From Actinophytocola glycyrrhizae (lineage in GTDB: Bacteria > Actinomycetota > Actinomycetes > Mycobacteriales > Pseudonocardiaceae): 64,000 nt of DNA. The translations under genes and the position numbers were made by a program. The notes under the pieces were generated by a model. It ran no database searches. It saw only the letters and a list, made by a program, of their open reading frames with translations, and had not been told where the DNA came from. The stretch spans positions 744,001 to 808,000 of the forward strand of contig NZ_JBHSIS010000006.1 in assembly GCF_042653545.1 (NCBI RefSeq), in the 5' to 3' direction. Positions 7,763-14,751 of the stretch are shown here, in pieces (within the stretch, counting starts at the first letter, position 1; each line of letters begins with the position of its first letter).

Positions 7763-8445
7763 TGGACCTCTCGCCGTGGGGATCGCCCGCCGTCCTGGAG
7801 CGGCTCGGCGGGCACCGCAACGAGGTCTTCCGGCTCGAAGGTGACCTCGTGGCACGGCGTTCGCGCCGCTCGGCGGCGTCCCTCGAATGGGAGCTCGACC
7901 TGCTGGACCACTTGGGCCGCAACGGTTTCCTCGTGCCCGAGGTGGTCCCGGCGGACGGTCGCGCCCATGTGGACGGTGTGGTCGTGCAGCGCTGGCTCCC
8001 GGGCCACGAGCCGACGGACTGGGCGCCGGTGGTCACGCGGCTGCGCCGCCTCCACGAGCTGACCGAGGGCTGGCCGCCGCGCCCCGGCTTCCCCGGCACC
8101 CGCGACCTGCTGACCGCAGACCGCGGCGGCGACGTCGACCTCACGGCGATGCCGCCGGACGCCGTCGAGACCTGCCGGGCCGCGTGGCGTGCCCTCGACG
8201 GTCCGTCGACGGTCGTCCACGGCGACCCGTGCGCAGCGAACATCCGCGTCGACGGCGACCGGGTCGGCTTCCTCGACTGGGACGAGGCCCGCGTGGACCA
8301 CCCGTGGCTGGACCTGGCCGACATCCCGGGCATCGACCTGCCACCGGCCGCGCACGCCGCCGTCGACGCGTGGGAAGCCGCCAACGGCTGGCTGGTCGAG
8401 CCGCACTACGCCCGCGAACGACTCGCGCGACTGGCCTGTGGATAA
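7762..8445 (+). CDS. Aminoglycoside phosphotransferase (APH)-fold kinase, third gene of the pseBC operon
   Basis: A 227-residue small-molecule kinase of the APH/choline-kinase fold. The catalytic loop HGDPCAANI (Brenner motif) and the metal-binding LDWDEA are intact, and an N-terminal lobe with GGHRNEVFRL can bind ATP. The GTG start shares its G with the TAG stop of pseC (TAGTG), so translation is coupled. No phosphotransferase is part of the known Pse pathway. It may phosphorylate a sugar or amino compound of this locus, or modify the finished glycan; the substrate is unknown. Its TAA stop is embedded in the first of a cluster of DnaA boxes. Confidence 0.82.
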   Translation: MDLSPWGSPAVLERLGGHRNEVFRLEGDLVARRSRRSAASLEWELDLLDHLGRNGFLVPEVVPADGRAHVDGVVVQRWLPGHEPTDWAPVVTRLRRLHELTEGWPPRPGFPGTRDLLTADRGGDVDLTAMPPDAVETCRAAWRALDGPSTVVHGDPCAANIRVDGDRVGFLDWDEARVDHPWLDLADIPGIDLPPAAHAAVDAWEAANGWLVEPHYARERLARLACG

Positions 8446-8520
8446 CTCTGTGGACAACTTCACGCCCTGTGGACAACCTGTGCGTTGCCAAGCGTTTGCG
8501 CAGCCCTGGCCTGTGGACAA
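8437..8520. other. Cluster of four perfect DnaA boxes
   Basis: Four same-orientation boxes on the minus strand: TTATCCACA (complement of 8437-8445) and TTGTCCACA three times (complements of 8449-8457, 8468-8476 and 8512-8520). The spacings are 12, 19 and 44 bases. They fill the 75-base convergent gap between the phosphotransferase and pseI and overlap the former's stop codon; a near-match sits at 8588. The density far exceeds chance for a 9-base site. No replication genes are nearby, so DnaA titration (datA-like), regulation or chromosome organisation is more likely than an origin. Confidence 0.7.
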
Positions 8521-9570
8521 CTACACGAGATCCCAGGTCAAAGGCGTGCCTTTTTGCGCCGCTGTCCGGAACCGGCGGCCCATGACGGTGGACAACTCGG
8601 CCGGCGCCAAACCGCCCGACGGCCGGATCGAACGGACGTTCGCGGCCGTCACCTCATCACCCTCGGCGACGTCCTCGACCACCCACAGCGACCGCCGCAG
8701 GCGGCTGACCTCGCGCTCGCTGTCCTTGGGCCCGATGCGGGTCGTCCCGAGCGCCTGCCACGCCCGCTCGGTCTCCGTGACCAGCGCGGCCAGCTCGGCC
8801 GGTTCGAGGGAGAACTCGCTGTCCACGCCACCGTCGGCACGCTTGAGCGTCACGTGCTTCTCGATCACGCACGCCCCCAGCGCGACCGCCGCGACCGGCA
8901 CACCGATGCCCATGGTGTGGTCGGACAGGCCAGCGACCACGTCGAACGTGTCCCGGATCAGCGGGATGCCCCGCAGGTTGCTGTCGGCCGGGTCGGCCGG
9001 GTAGGACGCGGTGCAGCCGAGCACGATCAGCTGGTCGTTGCCCGCGCGGCGGGCGGTGTCCACGGCGGCGTGGATCTCGGCGACGTTCGCCATGCCGGTG
9101 GAGATGACCAGCGGTTTCCCGGTCCTGGCCGCCAGCTCGATCAGGGGCAGGTCCACGATCTCGGCGGAGGCGATCTTGTAGGCGGGCGCGTCGAGCGACT
9201 CGAGCAGCTCGATCGCGGTCGGGTCGAACGGGCTGGAGAAGACGGTCAGCCCCAGCGCGGCGGCGCGTTCGAAGATCGGGGCGTGCCACTCCCACGGTGT
9301 GTGGGCCTTCTCGTACAGCGAGTAGAGGTTCTGCCCACCCCACAGCGAGTGGTCGTCGGAGATGCGGAAGGCCGGGGTATCCACGTCGATCGTGATCGTG
9401 TCGGCGCGGTAGGTCTGCAGCTTCAGCGCCTGCGCCCCGGACGCGGCGACCTCGTCGACGATCGCCAGCGCACGGTCCAGGTCCCCGTTGTGGTTCCCGG
9501 ACATCTCGGCGATGACGAACGGCCGGTGGTGCGGCCCGACCGTGTGCCTGCCGATGGTGACTTCACGCAT
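8521..9570 (-). CDS. pseI: Pseudaminic acid synthase
   Basis: A 349-residue NeuB-family synthase. The N-terminal TIM barrel carries FVIAEMSGNHNGD, KLQTYRADT, YKIASAEIVD and the metal and substrate-binding IEKHVTLKR; the C-terminal part (about 285-349) is the SAF/antifreeze-like domain (EDVAEGDEVTAANVRSIRPS). It condenses phosphoenolpyruvate with 6-deoxy-AltdiNAc to give pseudaminic acid. The HNGD and TASYPA motifs, together with the full PseBCFGH set nearby, favour PseI over sialic or legionaminic acid synthase. It starts 18 bases after a small Cys-rich gene on the same strand, so they may be co-transcribed. Confidence 0.9.
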   Translation of the reverse strand: MREVTIGRHTVGPHHRPFVIAEMSGNHNGDLDRALAIVDEVAASGAQALKLQTYRADTITIDVDTPAFRISDDHSLWGGQNLYSLYEKAHTPWEWHAPIFERAAALGLTVFSSPFDPTAIELLESLDAPAYKIASAEIVDLPLIELAARTGKPLVISTGMANVAEIHAAVDTARRAGNDQLIVLGCTASYPADPADSNLRGIPLIRDTFDVVAGLSDHTMGIGVPVAAVALGACVIEKHVTLKRADGGVDSEFSLEPAELAALVTETERAWQALGTTRIGPKDSEREVSRLRRSLWVVEDVAEGDEVTAANVRSIRPSGGLAPAELSTVMGRRFRTAAQKGTPLTWDLV

Positions 9571-9588
9571 GACCCCAAAGTACCGGGG

Positions 9589-9810
9589 TCAAGAAGCGCG
9601 CCAGGTTGCCTCTCCCAGCGTGTCCGCGAGCAGGTCGCCGAAGATCAGCAGGCAGGCCAGGCACCGTTCGCCGTCGTCGGTGCAGGAGAGCTTGCTGTTC
9701 GGTACGCAGTGCTCGCAGAGCGCCTCACCGAAGTCGCGCCCGGCTTCCTCGTTGCCGAACGCGTGCACCCGGTTGTCGTACGCCGATAACCACCACTGGA
9801 CTTCCACCAT
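9589..9810 (-). CDS. Small Cys-rich putative zinc-binding protein
   Basis: A 73-residue protein beginning MVEVQWWLSAYDNRVHAF. Five cysteines and a histidine (CEHC, then C, then CLAC) are spaced like a small zinc ribbon or cluster. I do not recognise a named family, although small proteins of this look recur in Pseudonocardiaceae. The ATG at 9810 was chosen over one nine codons upstream because the tryptophan-rich start looks like a natural N-terminus. It precedes pseI by 18 bases. Upstream are three GTTGAC half-sites, so it may have its own regulated promoter. No function can be assigned. Confidence 0.6.
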   Translation of the reverse strand: MVEVQWWLSAYDNRVHAFGNEEAGRDFGEALCEHCVPNSKLSCTDDGERCLACLLIFGDLLADTLGEATWRAS

Positions 9811-9873
9811 GACCCCGACCTCCGCGCCTGTTCCCACAGCTCAGGGTCCACGAATGGAGTAACCCGCAACAGA

Positions 9874-9902
9874 GTTGACCGTTGTTGACAACCAGTCAAC
9901 AA
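9874..9902. promoter_or_regulatory. GTTGAC palindrome upstream of the small Cys-rich gene and pseI
   Basis: A perfect inverted repeat TTGTTGAC-(5)-GTCAACAA spans 9882-9902, with a third half-site GTTGAC at 9874-9879 one helical turn away. It lies about 65-90 bases upstream of the ATG at 9810, and on the minus strand one arm could serve as a -35 TTGACT. The surrounding AT content is higher than in the rest of the window. Likely an operator; the regulator is unknown. Confidence 0.45.
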
Positions 9903-9964
9903 TTGCCACTTGAACGTTAAACTGTGAAGACCGGCAACGGAACGTGATACCGGGGCGCTGACGG

Positions 9965-10426
9965 CTACTCCGCGCGATCTTCGAGCTTGCGGAGCCGGTC
10001 CTCGTACTTCGCGACCGCGGTGAGACGCACCTTGATCTGGCTGTGCTCCCGGCGGACCTCGTCGATCAGCGTGCGTGCCTCGTCGATCTGCGGCTGGTCG
10101 GCGGCCGGCACGGCGGCGAGCTTCTCACGCAGCGACTCCAGCTGCGACTCCTGCGCCGCGACCTGCGGGATGATGCGCTCCAGCTCGTTGGCCGACCAGC
10201 GCTGGATCCTGTCGACCTCGTTGAAACGGCGTTCGAGGTCATCGAGCCTTCTCCGCACGTCGGCGTCGTCGCCCGCGAGCCGGTCGACGGTCCGGTAGTA
10301 CTCGTCGAGGCGCTCGGCCGGAACGCGCTCGTTGATGCGGTAGTCGATCAGCCGCTTGATCCGGTCGGACACGATCGGCCGGGCCCCGAACAGGTTGCGG
10401 AGACCGTCGAAACTGTTGTTGCGCAA
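9965..10426 (-). CDS. Predicted coiled-coil protein linked to the GT29-like transferase gene
   Basis: A 153-residue, highly charged protein. After a short N-terminal segment (LRNNSFDGLRNLFG) almost the whole length is heptad-like helix (VDRLAGDDADVRRRLDDLERRF, then ESQLESLREKL, then KYEDRLRKLEDRAE). No signal peptide or membrane span is seen. The TTG at 10426 is preferred because it follows a GAGGGA ribosome site and lies 10 bases after the stop of the GT29-like gene; reading further upstream gives a Pro/Arg-rich shadow. The tight pairing suggests a partner or scaffold of the transferase, comparable to coiled-coil regions that size polysaccharides, but this is inference. Confidence 0.65.
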   Translation of the reverse strand: MRNNSFDGLRNLFGARPIVSDRIKRLIDYRINERVPAERLDEYYRTVDRLAGDDADVRRRLDDLERRFNEVDRIQRWSANELERIIPQVAAQESQLESLREKLAAVPAADQPQIDEARTLIDEVRREHSQIKVRLTAVAKYEDRLRKLEDRAE

Positions 10427-10436
10427 TGTGTTTCCC

Positions 10437-11096
10437 TCAGCGAAGCAGCCTGGTGCGGCCGGTCTTGGTCCACGAGTCGAGCAGCCGCCCCTCGGCGGCG
10501 ATCTGGTGCTCGGGCCCGACGATGCAGGAGTCACCGGCGGCGTGCATCCAGTGCGTCTGGTTCGGGTCGTCGATGAACGAGTACCCGGTCAGGAGGAGTT
10601 CGGCCTCCGGGTAGCAGGTCCGCGCGATCCAGGCGGCCATCGTGCCGGTCGTCGCCCACGTGCCCTCGGTGCGGCTGGGCAGGCCGAGCGCGTCCGAGAG
10701 CGGCAGCGTGACCTCGGCGTTGTTGACCGGCACGAGCCCGAGGTCGGCAGGCCACCAGCCCGGCAGGTTGTCCGGCTCCCAGTGCAGCCTGCCCGGCTCG
10801 ACCATGAGGTACAGGCGCCTGCGGTAGTGCTCGAAAACGTACTTCGTCGCGCGGAGCGCCCGGTTGAACACGACGACGTGGGTGCGGCTGCCCACGGTCG
10901 GGGGCGCGCCGGGCTCGTCGGTGACGAACCCGTTGACCCGGAACACCAGGTCGCAGGCGTCGATGGCCTTGGCGCGTTCCTCGTCCGGCGGCAGCGGCAT
11001 GTTGCCGACGACGGCGACGGTTCGTGGCTCCGGGTGTTCGGCATAGACGTCAATCAGGGTGCGCATGACGCTGTGCGCAGGGGCGACGTCGACCAT
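10437..11096 (-). CDS. GT29 (sialyltransferase-like) glycosyltransferase
   Basis: A 219-residue cytosolic-looking protein showing the three conserved GT29 sialyl motifs. Motif L is around 27-74 (VAVVGN, then IDACDLVFRVNGF, then VGSRTHVV); motif S is around 147-175 (TWATTGTMAAWIARTC, then LLLTGYSF); motif VS is HQIAAE at 197-202 (His-x4-Glu). GT29 enzymes transfer nonulosonates from CMP donors. Since a complete CMP-pseudaminic acid route lies immediately beside it, a pseudaminyl- or related transferase is the natural reading (inference). It is shorter than eukaryotic members and lacks their membrane anchor. The start could be ATG 11096 (used) or 11066. It diverges from wzm. Confidence 0.72.
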   Translation of the reverse strand: MVDVAPAHSVMRTLIDVYAEHPEPRTVAVVGNMPLPPDEERAKAIDACDLVFRVNGFVTDEPGAPPTVGSRTHVVVFNRALRATKYVFEHYRRRLYLMVEPGRLHWEPDNLPGWWPADLGLVPVNNAEVTLPLSDALGLPSRTEGTWATTGTMAAWIARTCYPEAELLLTGYSFIDDPNQTHWMHAAGDSCIVGPEHQIAAEGRLLDSWTKTGRTRLLR

Positions 11097-11203
11097 GAGC
11101 GCAGAAGTTACCAGGGGCCAGGCGATCTTCTTCCCACGCACGGGATTTCGAAGTGACAACGGTGTGCGAGCACCGTCCCTGCGGGACCTCGGGTGGCCGC
11201 CGG

Positions 11204-11209
11204 TACTCT
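11204..11209 (+). promoter_or_regulatory. -10 element of a leaderless wzm promoter
   Basis: TACTCT ends 8 bases before the GTG start of wzm, with no ribosome site between them. This spacing is what leaderless actinobacterial transcripts show, with the start codon at the transcription start. Confidence 0.5.
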
Positions 11210-11217
11210 CGACAGCC

Positions 11218-12138
11218 GTGTCAGTAACGAGCGCTGCCGAGCAGGAACAGGCACCCCCACCTCCCCCCTCCACCCGTAGCTGGTCACGCGCGCGGGAGGA
11301 CATCGTCGAGGGCTTCAAACAGCGCGAGCTGTGGGGGCACCTGGGATGGCAGGACATCAAACAGCGCTACCGCAGGTCGGTCATCGGACCACTGTGGATC
11401 ACGCTGTCGATGGCCATCACCGCGATCGGCCTCGGACTGCTCTACTCCCAGTTGTTCGACGCCAGAATCGCGACGTTCCTGCCCTACATCACCGTCGGCT
11501 TCATCGTCTGGCAGTTCATCCTCGGCTGCCTCACCGAGGGCACGGACACGTTCATCCGCAACGAGGGCCTGATCAAGCACCTGCCCGCGCCGCTGACGGT
11601 GTACGCGCTGCGCACGGTGTGGCGGCTCACGATCATGTTCGCGCACAACCTGCTGGTGTACGTGGTCATCCTCGCCGTCTTCTGGGGCGCGCTGACCACG
11701 ACCGGTTACACGATCACCGAAGGCGGCGCCCCGCAGCCGGGCATCGGCCCCGGCATCCTGCTGGCCATCCCGGCGTTCGTGCTGCTGGCGATCAACGGCG
11801 GCTGGGTCGCGATCCTGTTCGGCATCATCTCCACCCGGTACCGGGACATCCCGCCGGTCATCACGAGCCTCGTGAACCTGCTGTTCTTCATGACGCCGAT
11901 CGTGTGGACCACCGACATCCTGACGAGCAGGTTCGACAACGGCGGCGGTCAGTGGAAGGTGCTGATCGCCGAGTTGAACCCGCTGTACCACTACGTGCAG
12001 TTGCTGCGGGCGCCGCTCATCGGCAACGAGCAGAGCTGGCACCACTGGGTGGTGGTGCTCGGGTTTACCGTTGTGGGGTGGAGCCTGGCCTTCGTGGCCA
12101 TGCGCAACTACCGCTCGCGCGTTTCCTACTGGGTCTGA
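11218..12138 (+). CDS. wzm: ABC-2 type galactan exporter, permease subunit
   Basis: A 306-residue ABC-2 permease with six transmembrane segments after a cytosolic N-terminus (residues about 1-65, including a proline run). Features include DIKQRYRRSVIGPLW before the first span, the typical signature of polysaccharide/lipid-carrier exporters, and NPLYHYVQLLRAPLIG late in the protein. Its closest known context is Mycobacterium Rv3783 next to Rv3781 and glfT1, where the transporter moves lipid-linked galactan. The GTG at 11218 is chosen from the leaderless -10 spacing; an upstream in-frame start would run into the divergent gene's promoter. It is followed 16 bases later by wzt. Confidence 0.9.
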   Translation: MSVTSAAEQEQAPPPPPSTRSWSRAREDIVEGFKQRELWGHLGWQDIKQRYRRSVIGPLWITLSMAITAIGLGLLYSQLFDARIATFLPYITVGFIVWQFILGCLTEGTDTFIRNEGLIKHLPAPLTVYALRTVWRLTIMFAHNLLVYVVILAVFWGALTTTGYTITEGGAPQPGIGPGILLAIPAFVLLAINGGWVAILFGIISTRYRDIPPVITSLVNLLFFMTPIVWTTDILTSRFDNGGGQWKVLIAELNPLYHYVQLLRAPLIGNEQSWHHWVVVLGFTVVGWSLAFVAMRNYRSRVSYWV

Positions 12139-12154
12139 GTGAGGCGACAACGAC

Positions 12155-12973
12155 ATGGTCAGCATCAACGTCTGGGACGCCTCGGTCGACTTCCCGATCT
12201 TCGACGCGAAGACGCGATCCCTCAAGAAGGCCGTCCTCGGCAAGGTCGGCGGCAAGATCGGCACCGAGCAGAAGGTGCCGATCATCGAGGCACTGCACGA
12301 CATCACGCTGTCGCTGAAGGAAGGTGACCGCGTCGGGCTCGTCGGCCACAACGGTGCGGGCAAGTCGACGCTGCTGCGCCTGCTGGCCGGCATCTACGAG
12401 CCGACGAGAGGGTCGTCGCGGATCGTCGGCAAGGTCGCGCCGGTGTTCGACCTGGGTGTTGGCATGGACCCGGAGATCTCCGGCCTCGAGAACATCATGA
12501 TCCGCGGCCTGTTCCTCGGCATGACCCGCAAGCAGATGGAGAAGCGGGTCGACGACATCGCGGAGTTCACCGAGCTCGGTGACTACCTGCAGATGCCGCT
12601 GCGGACCTACTCGACCGGCATGCGCGTCCGGCTCGCGCTCGGCGTGGTCACGTCGATCGACCCGGAGATCCTGCTGCTCGACGAGGGCATCGGCGCGGTC
12701 GACGCGGCGTTCCTCGCGAAGGCACGCACCCGCCTGGTGGATCTCGTGAAGCGCTCCGGCATGCTGGTGTTCGCCTCGCACCAGGACGACCTGTTGTTCG
12801 AGCTGTGCGACACGGCCATCTGGATGGACGAGGGTCACATGAAACAGCACGGCTCGTTGCGCGAGGTCATCACCGCCTACAAGGGCCGGGATCCGTTCGC
12901 GAGCATGAGCGACGAGACGCTGCAGCGGCTGGACATCGCGCCGGCACTCACGACGAAGAGCGGCGAGGCCTGA
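12155..12973 (+). CDS. wzt: ABC-type galactan exporter, ATP-binding subunit
   Basis: A 272-residue ATPase with Walker A GHNGAGKST (64-72), signature YSTGMRVRLALG, Walker B ILLLDEG and a switch His (FASHQ). It belongs to the polysaccharide-exporting ABC group (KpsT/Wzt, Mtb Rv3781). It has no long C-terminal carbohydrate-binding domain, which fits an exporter that does not read a terminal sugar cap. It acts with Wzm at the plasma membrane to move polyprenyl-linked galactan. The last A of its TGA is the A of the glfT1 ATG (TGATG), so the genes are translationally coupled. Confidence 0.92.
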   Translation: MVSINVWDASVDFPIFDAKTRSLKKAVLGKVGGKIGTEQKVPIIEALHDITLSLKEGDRVGLVGHNGAGKSTLLRLLAGIYEPTRGSSRIVGKVAPVFDLGVGMDPEISGLENIMIRGLFLGMTRKQMEKRVDDIAEFTELGDYLQMPLRTYSTGMRVRLALGVVTSIDPEILLLDEGIGAVDAAFLAKARTRLVDLVKRSGMLVFASHQDDLLFELCDTAIWMDEGHMKQHGSLREVITAYKGRDPFASMSDETLQRLDIAPALTTKSGEA

Positions 12974-13878
12974 TGGGCACCCACGAGCAGTTGCCCGCGA
13001 ACGCGGTGGTGGCGGTGGTGGTCACCCGCCACCGCAGGGAGCTGCTCGCCGACTCCCTGAAGATGATCGGTGCGCAGACCAGGCCCCCGGACCACCTCGT
13101 GGTGGTCGACAACGGCCCGGACGAGCCGGTCCAGGACATCGTCGACAGCTGCCCGGTGCCCTCGACCTACCTGCCCTCGCGGCGCAACCTCGGCGGCGCG
13201 GGTGGCTTCGCGCTCGGCATGCTGCACGCGCTCGCCTTGGGCGCCGAGTGGGTGTGGTGTGCCGACGACGACGGCCGCCCCGCCGACGAGAACGTCCTCG
13301 AGATCCTGCTGGCGGAGGCCGAGAAGCGCGGCCTCGCGGAGGTCTCCCCGGTGGTGTCGAACATCGAGACCCCGGCGAAGCTGGCGTTCCCGCTGCGCCG
13401 CGGCCTGACGTGGAAGCGCAGTGCCGCCGAGCTGGGCACCGACTTCCTGCCGGGCATCGCGTCGCTGTTCAACGGCGCCCTGTTCCGCGCGTCCACACTG
13501 GACGTCATCGGCGTGCCGGACTACCGCCTGTTCTTCCGCGGCGACGAGGTGGAGATCCACCGCCGCCTGGTCAGGTCCGGCCTGCCGTTCGGCACCTGCC
13601 TGCGTGCGGCGTACCTGCACCCGGACGGCTCGGACGAGTTCAAGCCCATGCTCGGCGGCAGGTTCCACGCGCAGGACCCTTCGAACGAGGTGAAGCGGTA
13701 CTACACGTACCGCAACCGCGGTTACCTGCTGTCACAGCCGGGCCTGCGCAGGATCGGCATGCTGGAGATGGTCCGGTTCGGCCTGTACTTCATCGGGACG
13801 AAACGCGACCCGAAGGCGTTCCTGCAGTGGCTGAAACTGGTGCGACAGGGCCGCAAGGAACGCTTCTTCCGCTTCTAG
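12973..13878 (+). CDS. glfT1: Galactofuranosyltransferase GlfT1
   Basis: A 301-residue GT2-family enzyme. The GT-A fold opens with AVVAVVVTRHRRELL; NLGGAGGFALGM and the metal-binding WCADDDGRP follow, as in GlfT1/GlfT2. GlfT1 adds the first one or two galactofuranose units from UDP-Galf to decaprenyl-PP-GlcNAc-Rha, starting galactan. It is coupled to wzt (TGATG), so wzm-wzt-glfT1 form one operon, the same three genes as Mtb Rv3781-Rv3783 but in the order permease, ATPase, transferase. No signal peptide or membrane span is seen, as expected for an enzyme on the inner face of the membrane. Confidence 0.92.
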   Translation: MGTHEQLPANAVVAVVVTRHRRELLADSLKMIGAQTRPPDHLVVVDNGPDEPVQDIVDSCPVPSTYLPSRRNLGGAGGFALGMLHALALGAEWVWCADDDGRPADENVLEILLAEAEKRGLAEVSPVVSNIETPAKLAFPLRRGLTWKRSAAELGTDFLPGIASLFNGALFRASTLDVIGVPDYRLFFRGDEVEIHRRLVRSGLPFGTCLRAAYLHPDGSDEFKPMLGGRFHAQDPSNEVKRYYTYRNRGYLLSQPGLRRIGMLEMVRFGLYFIGTKRDPKAFLQWLKLVRQGRKERFFRF

Positions 13879-13938
13879 CGGATTTGCTGTCGGTGAACCA
13901 GCCTTGCCGCTGACCGGCGACAATGCTGGTGTTGGGGC

Positions 13939-14208
13939 ATGACTGACTCAAAACGCGCACTGGTGCTCCACGTGTCCAGGGGCGGCGAACCGCTGGTGTT
14001 CGCCCTCTCCGAGGACGGCGCACGCAACGTGGCGGCAAAGCTGCCGGACCTGCTGACCGACGGGGCGGTGTACGACCCGGAACTGGCGAACGGCTCGACG
14101 GTGGTGGTGAACTTCGCCCACGTGGTGACGGCCCACCTCGACGAACTGCCCCCACTGGCCAAGGTCTACGGCAGCGAACTCCCGAGAAAACACGGCTTCG
14201 CGAACTGA
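13939..14208 (+). CDS. Small conserved hypothetical protein
   Basis: An 89-residue soluble protein (MTDSKRALVLHVSRGG start) with alternating beta and helix-forming stretches and no recognised domain. It begins 60 bases after glfT1 on the same strand and ends just before a double hairpin, so it may be the last gene of the wzm operon or have its own promoter. Codon use matches its neighbours, which supports a real gene. No function is proposed. Confidence 0.6.
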   Translation: MTDSKRALVLHVSRGGEPLVFALSEDGARNVAAKLPDLLTDGAVYDPELANGSTVVVNFAHVVTAHLDELPPLAKVYGSELPRKHGFAN

Positions 14209-14237
14209 CCCCGGCCCACCTCCCGGCGGCGCCGAAT

Positions 14238-14290
14238 GCCCTGAAAGGCGCTTTCAGGGCGTTGGGTGCCCTGAAAGCGCCTTTCAGGGC
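14238..14290. terminator. Double palindrome acting as bidirectional terminator
   Basis: Two 23-bp palindromes (14238-14260 and 14268-14290), each with 10-base perfect arms GCCCTGAAAG and CTTTCAGGGC around a 3-base centre, lie 30 bases apart between the convergent small hypothetical gene and gtrA. They are members of the intergenic palindrome family also present at 2.4, 19.4, 19.6 and 20.9 kb. Stable stems without a U-run are common for high-GC terminators. Confidence 0.65.
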
Positions 14291-14298
14291 ATCCAGCC

Positions 14299-14706
14299 TC
14301 AGCGGACCCGGAACACCACGGTTCGCAACATCACGAAGTTGATGATCGTGGCGAGTCCCTGCGCGATCACCCACGCCACCGTGATCCGCCAGGAGAACGA
14401 CGGCAGCCAGTGCAGCATCAGGGCGTTGACCCCGACGTTCACGAAGAACGTCACGGTGTAGAGCAGGGCGAACCCGCCGACCTGCCCGGCCCCACCGCGC
14501 CCGGCGGCGAAGGTGAACCGGCGGTTCAGGAAGAACGCGGTGGTGGTCCCGGCGACGAAGCTCAACGCCTTGGCGAGGTGGACCCACCAGTCCAGCGCCA
14601 GCAGCCCCTGGTAGACGCCGAAGTCGACCAGCGCACAGAACCCGCCGATCAGCACGAACCGCACGAGCTGGCTCACCAGTCGAGGCGGTGCGTCCACGGC
14701 GGTCAC
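14299..14706 (-). CDS. GtrA family membrane protein (Rv3789-like)
   Basis: A 135-residue protein with four transmembrane helices in the GtrA arrangement: QLVRFVLIGGFCALVDFG (TM1), then KALSFVAGTTTAFFLNRRFTF, whose FxxNRxFTF ending is diagnostic, and two further spans. GtrA proteins help move or present polyprenyl-phosphate sugars. The Mycobacterium homologue Rv3789 lies next to dprE1 and acts in the decaprenyl-phosphoryl-arabinose branch. The same divergent neighbourhood with dprE1 is seen here. The GTG at 14706 is set by a TACACT -10 box six bases upstream (leaderless). Confidence 0.85.
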   Translation of the reverse strand: MTAVDAPPRLVSQLVRFVLIGGFCALVDFGVYQGLLALDWWVHLAKALSFVAGTTTAFFLNRRFTFAAGRGGAGQVGGFALLYTVTFFVNVGVNALMLHWLPSFSWRITVAWVIAQGLATIINFVMLRTVVFRVR

Positions 14707-14712
14707 GGAGCC

Positions 14713-14744
14713 AGTGTAGGAGCCCACGCACACCCGGTTACCCT
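14713..14744. promoter_or_regulatory. Back-to-back leaderless promoters of gtrA and dprE1
   Basis: TACACT on the minus strand (14718-14713) lies 6 bases before the gtrA GTG. TACCCT on the plus strand (14739-14744) lies 7 bases before the dprE1 GTG. The two -10 elements are 20 bases apart in a 45-base gap, so the promoters overlap in their -35 regions and are probably co-regulated. Confidence 0.5.
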
Positions 14745-14751
14745 CGGTGCG

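Noticed and set aside
8437..8520. Replication origin
   Set aside because: Despite four DnaA boxes there is no dnaA, dnaN or gyrase gene and no AT-rich unwinding segment nearby, and the boxes are confined to 84 bases.
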